A stretch of 64,000 nt of DNA from JAHFDS01 sp964593795 (lineage in GTDB: Bacteria > Myxococcota_A > Polyangia > JAHFDS01), in contig CAZQJC010000221.1 in the NCBI GenBank assembly GCA_964593795.1, forward strand, positions 1-64,000. Direction: 5' to 3'. Below the pieces are notes generated by a model. The model was not told the origin of the DNA. It ran no database searches and saw only the letters and a list, made by a program, of their open reading frames with translations. The translations under genes were made by a program, and so were the position numbers. Positions 56,738-64,000 of this stretch are shown piece by piece (positions within the stretch are counted from its first letter, which is position 1; each line of letters opens with the position of its first letter).

Positions 56738-58662
56738 CGCTCGCGCCCCTCTTCCTCGCGCTCTTGCTCGCCGCCACCGACACGGCGGCGGACGGCTTTG
56801 CCGCCGAGCCCGCGGAGATCGAGGCCTACGCCGCGTTCGAGCAGCGGCAGTTCGTCAAGGCCCGCGAGCGCGCCGCCGAGATCTTGAGGGGCAAGCCGCG
56901 CTCGTTCGTCGCGCAGTTCGTCCTCGGCGCGGTCGAGCACTACGGCGAGGGCAACCTCTCGCGCGCGATCGCGTACTACGGGCGCGCCAGGAAGACCTTC
57001 GAGGAGCTGCACGGCGCCCACCCCGGTGAGGGCAAGCCCTGGCGCTGGCACGCGGAGATCCTGAAGGAGCTCGCGTGGACGAGCGGCGAGATGGACCGCC
57101 GCCCCGAGGAGCTCTCGTACCTCGACGCGCACGACGCGCTCTACCAGCCGCCGATGTGGGCCGAGCGCGCGTGGCCGCTCATGAAGCTCGGCCGCCTCGC
57201 CCAGGCCCGGCGCATGATCGAGCTCGCGATCGCGACGGGCAAGCCCGACCAGATCGATCGCGCGATGACCGCGCGATGCGCCATCGAATACGAGTCGGAG
57301 AACCGCAAGGCCGCGTTCGAGGCCTGCATGGCCTCCGCGGACGCGGAGCGCCGCGACCCGCAGCCCGGCTCCATCCCGTTCGGCAACGCCGCCGAGGCCG
57401 CGCTCGGCGTGCTGCGCTTCGACCTCGCCGAGCGCCTCATCCTCGAGGGCGCGCAGAAGCGCCCGCAGGGCGGCGACAACCCCTGGTCACAGCTCTCGCA
57501 GCTCCACCTGCTCGAGGGGCGCTTCTCCGAGGCCGCGCAGGCGCTGCAGCAGGCGGTGATGTTCCGGCGCCACCGCCCCGCGTACCTGCACCAGCAGATG
57601 CGCGCGGAGACCGAAGCCGCGGCCGCCACGTTCCTGCTCGCCGCGGATCAGATCGACCTCGCGCTCCGCTTCACCCAGCGCGCGATGGATCGCCCCGACC
57701 GTGGCGGCCTCAAGAGCGGCCAGCCCGACGTGGCCGCGAGCGGCGCCGCCCTCGTCCACCACGTGGTCGCGCGGACGGCCGCCGAGCACGCGCGCGAGGC
57801 GGCGAGCGCCGCCCCGGTCTCCGAGCGCCCGCGCCTCTTCGCCCGGTCGGCGCGCCTCGACCTCGAGGCCTTCCGCGCTGGCAGGCGCTCCGCCGCGCTC
57901 CTCGCGGGTCACCGGCACCTCGTGCAGACGCTCCGCCCCTACCTCGGAGGCGGCGCGCTCGTGGCGACGTTCCTCGTCCCCGATCTCGTGCGGCTCATCG
58001 GCCCCGGGGTCACCGAGGCCGCGCTCGACCGGGCCCGGCTCGCCGAGGACCTGCCCGAGGCCGCGACCTACCTCGACGAGCTCGGCGCGGAGACCGCCCT
58101 CGGCCGCGGCAAGCTCGAGGCGGCGCTGGCGCTCGGCCGGCGGGCCCTCGAGCGGCTCCCCGCCGCGGAGAAGCTGCTCGCCGCGCGCGCGGCCGCCGTC
58201 GGGGCCGAGGCGGCCTGGCGCCTCGCGCGCGATCGCGACGCCGCGGCGCTCGCGATCACCGCGTTCCAGCGCGATCCCGGCGTGTTCCGGCGCCTGGGCC
58301 TGCGGCTGCGCGTGCGCCTCGTGCACGACGGCACCGAGGACGCCAAGGCCGCCGTGGCCCTCCTCAAGGGCTCGCCGCGCCTCGAGCCCACGCCGGGCAG
58401 CACGCTCGCCGTCCACGTCGAGCTCGCCCACGCGTGCCTGCGCGGTCCGGACGGCGCCATCCTCGCGTGCGGCGAGCTCGCGCCCGGCAAGAGCCCTGCA
58501 GGGCCGCACCCGCGGCGCCTCGTCGACGCCTTCCACCAGCAGGTGTTCGCTCCCAAGGTGGACCTCTCGCAGGTCGACCTCGTGTCGCTCGACGGCTCCA
58601 CGGCGACCCCGGCCGGGGGCACCTCCGAGCAGACCCAGCGCTTGCTGGACGAGCTCCGCTGA
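56734..58662 (+). CDS. TPR-rich secreted protein of unknown function
   Basis: A 642-aa helical protein with an N-terminal signal-like hydrophobic stretch (3-18) and many degenerate tetratricopeptide-type helical pairs across its length; AYYGRARKTFEELHG, LIELAIATG-like and LEGRFSEAAQALQQAV are examples of such helices. No catalytic motif. As last gene of the DUF58-transglutaminase-MoxR operon it may be an envelope scaffold for the complex. GTG 56734 overlaps the MoxR TGA. Confidence 0.75.
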   Translation: MTLAPLFLALLLAATDTAADGFAAEPAEIEAYAAFEQRQFVKARERAAEILRGKPRSFVAQFVLGAVEHYGEGNLSRAIAYYGRARKTFEELHGAHPGEGKPWRWHAEILKELAWTSGEMDRRPEELSYLDAHDALYQPPMWAERAWPLMKLGRLAQARRMIELAIATGKPDQIDRAMTARCAIEYESENRKAAFEACMASADAERRDPQPGSIPFGNAAEAALGVLRFDLAERLILEGAQKRPQGGDNPWSQLSQLHLLEGRFSEAAQALQQAVMFRRHRPAYLHQQMRAETEAAAATFLLAADQIDLALRFTQRAMDRPDRGGLKSGQPDVAASGAALVHHVVARTAAEHAREAASAAPVSERPRLFARSARLDLEAFRAGRRSAALLAGHRHLVQTLRPYLGGGALVATFLVPDLVRLIGPGVTEAALDRARLAEDLPEAATYLDELGAETALGRGKLEAALALGRRALERLPAAEKLLAARAAAVGAEAAWRLARDRDAAALAITAFQRDPGVFRRLGLRLRVRLVHDGTEDAKAAVALLKGSPRLEPTPGSTLAVHVELAHACLRGPDGAILACGELAPGKSPAGPHPRRLVDAFHQQVFAPKVDLSQVDLVSLDGSTATPAGGTSEQTQRLLDELR

Positions 58663-58726
58663 CCCCCGGACCGACGAACGGAAGTACGACATGGGCAGGC
58701 CCTTGCGCTAACATGGGCCGACGGCG

Positions 58727-59641
<915 letters not shown>

Positions 59642-59769
59642 CCCGCCCGCCGATCGCCAACCCCCGTCTCGAGGCCCTGGGCCACCTCCCGGATTCCGTA
59701 GCCGCGATACGCCCGCCGTCGACCACGGCGTGTCCTTTCCCCTCCCTGGCGTGGTACGCTCCGGCTTCC
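59642..59769 (+). promoter_or_regulatory. Gap before the pseudo-receiver/HATPase gene
   Basis: 128 bp without gene. A possible -10-like TACGCT lies at 59755-59760, ten bases before the ATG, without a good -35. A promoter here would separate the two signalling genes below from the MshEN gene; read-through is equally possible. No terminator hairpin with a T-run is seen. Confidence 0.25.
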
Positions 59770-60735
59770 ATGCGAGGACGAAAAGTCCTGTTCTTCGATA
59801 CCGATCCCAAGGCGCTCCGCGTAGCCGAGCGGGCGCTGGCAGCCACCGGCAGCGAGGTGGACGTCGTCGCCGACGAGGACACGCTGTTCCAGCGAACCGA
59901 GAACGACGGCTACGACCTCTACATGGTCAGCATCGAGCCGGCGAACGTCTCGGCGCCGCGATGGACGGAGTGGCTCGATCGGTCGGCTCCCCAGGCCAAG
60001 CTGGTCCTGCACTGCACGCAGAACACGGAGGACTACCTCCCGCTGCTGAACCAGCGCAGGTACCTGCAGAACCTGATCGCGAAGAACGAGACGCCGCTCG
60101 AGCCAGAGGAGCTGATCCGCACGTCGGAGAAGATCCTGCGGCGCGACATCTTCGGCCTCGAGAAGTACCTGCTCTGGGGCGTCGAGCCGCTGCGCTTGTC
60201 GATCCACAGCTCGCGCGAGAAGCCGACCATCGTGCGCACGGTGTCCGACTACGGCCGCCGCCTCGGCTGCAACGAGCGCGTGCTCGAGCTCATCGAGACC
60301 ATCGTGGACGAGGTGGTGTCGAACGCGATCTACAACGCGCCGCGCAACCCGGACGGGACGGCGAAGTACGCGCACGTCGACCGCCGCGAGGTCGTCAACC
60401 TCGAGCCGAGCGAGGCCGCCGAGCTGCAGGTCGCGTGCGACGGCGACTACCTCGGCATCGCCCAGGTCGATCCCTTCGGGGCGCTCGATCAGGGGGTCGT
60501 CATCGAGTACCTCAATCGATGCCTGGTCAAGGGACCGCAGCAGGTGAGCCAGAAGGCGGGCGGGGCGGGGATCGGCCTCTACCGGGTGTTCAACTCGCTG
60601 TCGAAGTTCGTGATCAACCTCCAGCCCGGCCGCAAGACCGAGGTCATCACGCTCATCGACCTGCGCCTTCCGATGAAGAAGTTCAAGGCCCAGCCGAAGA
60701 GCTTCCACATCTTCATGGTGGACGACCGTGGCTGA
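59770..60735 (+). CDS. Pseudo-receiver fused to RsbW-like HATPase
   Basis: A 321-aa protein. Residues 1-120 resemble a receiver domain with acidic Asp10 and Asp12, but the phosphoacceptor position is Ser54 (DLYMVSIEP), so phosphotransfer is unlikely. Residues 150-315 look like a GHKL ATPase of the anti-sigma/RsbW kind: N-box with Asn185 (VDEVVSNAIYNAP), VDPFGALD as G1, GGAGIGLYRVFN as G2. The protein could phosphorylate or bind the STAS protein encoded next, whose GTG overlaps this gene by eight bases. No sigma factor gene is in the window. Confidence 0.82.
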   Translation: MRGRKVLFFDTDPKALRVAERALAATGSEVDVVADEDTLFQRTENDGYDLYMVSIEPANVSAPRWTEWLDRSAPQAKLVLHCTQNTEDYLPLLNQRRYLQNLIAKNETPLEPEELIRTSEKILRRDIFGLEKYLLWGVEPLRLSIHSSREKPTIVRTVSDYGRRLGCNERVLELIETIVDEVVSNAIYNAPRNPDGTAKYAHVDRREVVNLEPSEAAELQVACDGDYLGIAQVDPFGALDQGVVIEYLNRCLVKGPQQVSQKAGGAGIGLYRVFNSLSKFVINLQPGRKTEVITLIDLRLPMKKFKAQPKSFHIFMVDDRG

Positions 60736-61210
60736 TTCGAAGACCGACCCCCGCGCCGGGTTCCGCATCGAAAAGACGGGCAACGAGTACAGGCTGGCGG
60801 GCGTCATCGACGAGCACGCGAACCTCGACTTCCTGCGGGGCGTGCAGGGGCGCATCACCGTGAACATCCGCGAGGTGCGCCGCATCAACTCCGTGGGCGT
60901 GCGCCAGTGGATGGAGGCCATGCGGGCCATCCCGACCACGGCCACCGTCGAGCTCGTGGAGGCCCGGCCGCCGATCGTCGACCAGATCAACATGGTCGCC
61001 GGCTTCCTCGGGCGGGCGCGCCTGCTGTCTTTCTACGCGCCGATGGTGTGCCCGAGCTGCGATCACCAGGAGGAGATCCAGCTCGACGTGGCGGCCTGCA
61101 AGGCCGCAGGGGGTGCGCTCCCCTCCCACCCGTGCCCTCGCTGCACCGGCTCGGTGATGGAGCTCGACGACGTCGAGGAAGAGTTCACGAGCTTCCTCCG
61201 CGATCTGTAG
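60728..61210 (+). CDS. STAS-domain protein with C-terminal zinc ribbon
   Basis: A 160-aa protein: an N-terminal STAS (anti-anti-sigma-like) fold, residues 10-100, with INSVGVRQW carrying Ser55 at the site phosphorylated in SpoIIAA-type proteins, then CPSC (108, 111) and CPRC (136, 139), a four-cysteine zinc ribbon. This fusion is unusual. It is translationally coupled to the HATPase and should be its partner in a partner switch. Confidence 0.82.
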   Translation: MADSKTDPRAGFRIEKTGNEYRLAGVIDEHANLDFLRGVQGRITVNIREVRRINSVGVRQWMEAMRAIPTTATVELVEARPPIVDQINMVAGFLGRARLLSFYAPMVCPSCDHQEEIQLDVAACKAAGGALPSHPCPRCTGSVMELDDVEEEFTSFLRDL

Positions 61211-61252
61211 CCGCGCTGGAGCCCCGCCCGGGGCGCCCGACACACCGGTCGC

Positions 61253-61281
61253 TTGACACAAGACCCGCGGATCCTTAGCTT
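61253..61281 (+). promoter_or_regulatory. Predicted sigma70-type promoter of dnaJ
   Basis: TTGACA (perfect -35) at 61253-61258, a 17-bp spacer, and a weak -10 TAGCTT at 61276-61281, placed 13 bases before the dnaJ ATG. Myxobacterial promoters often have poor -10 matches. The short leader is odd but usable. Confidence 0.5.
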
Positions 61282-61293
61282 CCCTGCGCCCCC

Positions 61294-62406
61294 ATGAGCG
61301 AAAAGGCCGATTACTACGCAGTCCTGGGCGTCGGCCGGGATGCGGACGCGGACACCATCAAGAAGGCCTACCGGTCCGCGGCGCTCAAGCATCACCCGGA
61401 TCGCAACCCCGGGGACTGCGAGGCGGAGACCAAGTTCAAGATCGCGAGCGAGGCGTACTCGGTGCTCTCCGACCCGGAGAAGCGCTCGGCGTACGATCGC
61501 TTCGGCCACGCCGGCCTGGGCGGTCAGGGCTTCTCGGGCTTCTCGGACCTCGGGGACATCTTCTCGAACTTCGGGGACCTCTTCGGCGACCTCTTCGGCG
61601 GCGCGTTCGGAGCGCGGGGTCGGGGCGGCGGACAGAACCGCGGCTCGGACCTCCAGCTCGACCTCGGGCTGACCTTCAAGGAGGCCGCCAAGGGCTGCGA
61701 GAAGGAGGTCCGCGTCGAGCGCCACGTCCGCTGCGAGCCCTGCGGCGGCTCGGGCGCCCAGAAGGGCTCGGGCTCGACCCGGTGCCAGTCGTGCGACGGG
61801 CGCGGCCAGGTCATGCACCGCCAGGGCTTCTTCATGATCGGGACGACGTGCCCGACCTGCCGCGGTGAGGGCAGCGTGATCAAGGACCCCTGCGGCTCGT
61901 GCAAGGGCAGCGGCCTGGCGGTCCGCGAGAAGACCCTCGCCGTGACGGTGCCGGCCGGCGTCGACGACGGCACGACGCTGCGGCTCGTCGGCAAGGGCGA
62001 GCCCGGGCCGCGCGGCGCGGCGGCCGGCAACCTCTACGTCGTCCTGCACGTCAAGGAGGACGCCCGGTTCCAGCGCAGCGGCGCGGACCTGCTCGTCGAG
62101 CAGCGCATCTCGTTCGCGCAGGCGGCCCTCGGGGCCGAGATCGAGGTGCCCGGCGTGGACGGCGACCTCAAGCTCGACGTCGAGCCCGGCACGCAGCCGG
62201 GCACCGTGATCAGCCTGCGCGGCAAGGGCCTGCCGCGGCTGGGTCGCGGCGGCGTCGGTGACCTCCACGTGCGCATCCAGGTCGAGGTGCCGAAGAAGCT
62301 GAGCGCGCGCCAGGAGGAGCTCCTGCGCGAGTTCGCCGCCGAGGAAGGCGAGAACGTGCTCGGCTTCGTGCGCGATCTGCTCGGCCGCAAGAAGAAGCGC
62401 GGGTAG
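61294..62406 (+). CDS. dnaJ: Chaperone DnaJ
   Basis: A 370-aa type I Hsp40: J domain 1-70 with HHPDRNPG (HPD), a Gly/Phe-rich region (about 75-115), four CxxCxGxG zinc motifs (CEPCGGSG, CQSCDGRG, CPTCRGEG, CGSCKGSG), then the substrate-binding C-terminal domains. It stimulates DnaK ATPase and delivers unfolded protein. No dnaK or grpE is nearby. The gene has its own probable promoter and ends nine bases from the convergent transglycosylase gene. Confidence 0.97.
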   Translation: MSEKADYYAVLGVGRDADADTIKKAYRSAALKHHPDRNPGDCEAETKFKIASEAYSVLSDPEKRSAYDRFGHAGLGGQGFSGFSDLGDIFSNFGDLFGDLFGGAFGARGRGGGQNRGSDLQLDLGLTFKEAAKGCEKEVRVERHVRCEPCGGSGAQKGSGSTRCQSCDGRGQVMHRQGFFMIGTTCPTCRGEGSVIKDPCGSCKGSGLAVREKTLAVTVPAGVDDGTTLRLVGKGEPGPRGAAAGNLYVVLHVKEDARFQRSGADLLVEQRISFAQAALGAEIEVPGVDGDLKLDVEPGTQPGTVISLRGKGLPRLGRGGVGDLHVRIQVEVPKKLSARQEELLREFAAEEGENVLGFVRDLLGRKKKRG

Positions 62407-62415
62407 TCCACATCG

Positions 62416-64000
62416 TCAGCCGCCGTCGGCTTCGCGGGCGACGGCGCCGGGCGTGGCGGGGCGTGCGGGGGCCAGCCGGGGCAAGCGAGCGCTGCGCTCG
62501 CCATAGAGGAACTGGTACGTGAACAGCGACGACAGCACGCGCTTGGTGTACCCGCGCGTCTCGTCGAAGGGGATGAGCTCGACGAACTCGTCGAGCGGGA
62601 GCTGGCCGCGCTCCGCGAGCCACCGGTTCACGGCGCCCGGCCCCGCGTTGTAGCCCGCGATGGCGAGCGCGTAGTTGCCCTGGTAGCGTCCGAGCAGCGA
62701 CGCGAGCTCGCGCGCTCCGCACGCGGCGTTGATCTTCGGCTCGAGCAGGTTCGACTTGTTGACCTTCACGCCCGGCGGCGCGCTCCGCTTGGCGGTGGCG
62801 ACGAGGAGCTGCATGAGCCCGAGCGCGTTGGCGTTCGAGCGGATGGTCGGGTTGAAGGCGCTCTCCTCGCGCGCGATCGCCCAGGACAGCTCGGGCGGGA
62901 TCTGCGCGGCGCGCGCCCCGGCCTCGATCTCGCGCGCAAAAGCCTTCGGGAACGCGAGCTCCCAGCGCTTGCGGTTCTGCGCCTTGGGCCAGCCATCGTG
63001 CCACGAGAAGAGCGTGTAGCGCGGCACCGCGTGCGACCGATCCCACATGTCCGCGCGGTGCAGCACGAGCGCGATGGCCCACCGCGGATGGCTGAGGTCG
63101 TCCGTCGGCGCGGCGTCGTCCTCCTCGTCCTCGTCGTCGCTCGCAGCCTCCCCGGGACGGCGCAGCCCCTTGGCGTCCTCGCGCGTGAGCGGCCCGACGC
63201 CGACCTTCGTGAGCTCCCGGCGCGCCTCCTCGAAGAGGCCCATCCTCGCGAGCTCGAGCCCGCGCCGGAACCCTGGCTCACCGTAGACGGGGTTGTCCGG
63301 GAGCTGCCAGTCGCCGTCCTTGCCGCCGGTCTTGCCGAGCTCGCCGAGCAGGGCCTCGGCCGAGGACGCCGACAGCTCGGCGAGGCGATTCGCCGACAGG
63401 AGCGCGTAGTACGACAGGGGGTACTCGCGGACACAGCGCTCCCACGCGGCCACGGCGCCCTTGTCGTCCTTGGCGCGCTCGCGCAGCCGACCGAGCCAGT
63501 AGAGCGTGCGCCCCTCCTCGGCCCAGCCGACCTCGCGCGGGACGAGGCGCAGGCTCTCGTCGATCCACTTCTGCGCGCGCGCGCTGTCTCCGGCCCGGAG
63601 CGCGCGGAAGACGAGCCGAAAGAGCGCCTCCGCCTTCATGTCGCCGTCGGGGTGGCGACGCGCGACCTCGGCGAGCGTCGGGTCGATGCGCGCGTCCTTC
63701 TCGTCGATGGCGGCGTACGCCTCGGAGGCCCGCACCCGCGCGTCGTCCGCGTAGCTGTGCTTGGGGTGCTCGCCCTCGACGCGGAGGAACGTGGTCGCCG
63801 CGGCCTCGCTCTCCTTCTTGGCCATGAGACCCCGGCCGGCCTGGTAGAGCGAGCGCGCGGTGTAGTCGGCGTGCCCGGCCTTCTTGCACGTCTGCGCCGC
63901 CGCCTGGAACAGCGGCTCCGAGCGCGCGCGCTGGCGCTGCCGGAAGATGCTCTGACCCTGCATGTACTGCGCCTCGCACAGCAGGCGCAGGTTGCTCCCG
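62416..64000 (-). CDS. Soluble lytic murein transglycosylase-like protein (partial, start outside window)
   Basis: At least 527 residues are visible; the frame stays open at the window end, so the start and any signal peptide are missing. The N-terminal part is helical and TPR-like (superhelical, as in Slt70). The C-terminal SLT domain has the catalytic Glu in AREESAFNP, NANALGLMQLL, and IAGYNAGPGAVNRWL. An acidic insertion ASDDEDEEDD lies in between. It cleaves peptidoglycan glycan strands with 1,6-anhydro product. It converges with dnaJ. Confidence 0.92.
   Translation of the reverse strand, partial: GSNLRLLCEAQYMQGQSIFRQRQRARSEPLFQAAAQTCKKAGHADYTARSLYQAGRGLMAKKESEAAATTFLRVEGEHPKHSYADDARVRASEAYAAIDEKDARIDPTLAEVARRHPDGDMKAEALFRLVFRALRAGDSARAQKWIDESLRLVPREVGWAEEGRTLYWLGRLRERAKDDKGAVAAWERCVREYPLSYYALLSANRLAELSASSAEALLGELGKTGGKDGDWQLPDNPVYGEPGFRRGLELARMGLFEEARRELTKVGVGPLTREDAKGLRRPGEAASDDEDEEDDAAPTDDLSHPRWAIALVLHRADMWDRSHAVPRYTLFSWHDGWPKAQNRKRWELAFPKAFAREIEAGARAAQIPPELSWAIAREESAFNPTIRSNANALGLMQLLVATAKRSAPPGVKVNKSNLLEPKINAACGARELASLLGRYQGNYALAIAGYNAGPGAVNRWLAERGQLPLDEFVELIPFDETRGYTKRVLSSLFTYQFLYGERSARLPRLAPARPATPGAVAREADGG

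Overview
The window is about 64 kb of very GC-rich DNA, with tightly packed genes, many GTG and some TTG starts, and stop/start overlaps of the ATGA, GTGA and TGATG type. A PEGA-type Ser/Thr kinase, an FHA-sigma54 activator, MopE-like cysteine/aspartate repeats, patatin and MoxR/DUF58/transglutaminase genes together suggest a member of the Myxococcota (Polyangia-like). This is inferred from gene content only. No rRNA, tRNA, CRISPR array or intact insertion sequence was recognised.

Layout. 1-1001: a 112-bp element with 24-bp terminal inverted repeats, then a 58-codon minus-strand gene that ends at a good intrinsic terminator, then the region upstream of sucA. 1002-5666: sucA (2-oxoglutarate dehydrogenase E1), folK and an FHA-sigma54 activator. 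5667-9203: a secreted protein and a MopE-like lipoprotein divergent from a membrane Ser/Thr kinase, bounded on both sides by inverted repeats. 9201-11731 (minus): a DinG-type helicase translationally coupled to the bifunctional hisIE. 11798-15284 (plus): a glutathionylspermidine-synthase-like ATP-grasp ligase, a low-complexity membrane-anchored partner and a third unknown protein.

15302-49418 is a large surface-polysaccharide locus: at least nine glycosyltransferases of GT2 and GT4 type, two asparagine-synthase-like amidotransferases, an aminotransferase/GNAT pair, a CDP-glucose branch (rfbF, an RmlD-like reductase, rfbG), an ABC flippase-like exporter, an acyltransferase, a polysaccharide deacetylase, a YdjC-type deacetylase, several methyltransferases and a polytopic membrane protein. 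The histidine genes hisH, hisA and hisF lie inside the same minus-strand run, with an FkbM methyltransferase between hisA and hisF. The stretch from about 44.2 to 48.6 kb is visibly less GC-rich than its flanks and may have a separate origin.

49487-64000: patatin phospholipase, stand-alone receiver, a PECR-like enoyl-CoA reductase, a DUF58-transglutaminase-MoxR-TPR operon, a three-gene group that looks like a c-di-GMP and partner-switching signalling unit (MshEN protein, pseudo-receiver/HATPase, STAS-zinc ribbon), dnaJ, and a lytic transglycosylase cut by the window end.

The strongest candidates for something new are the MshEN / pseudo-receiver-HATPase / STAS-zinc trio (58.7-61.2 kb), the ATP-grasp ligase with its tail-bearing partner (11.8-15.3 kb), and the small basic protein gene with its own terminator (382-558).
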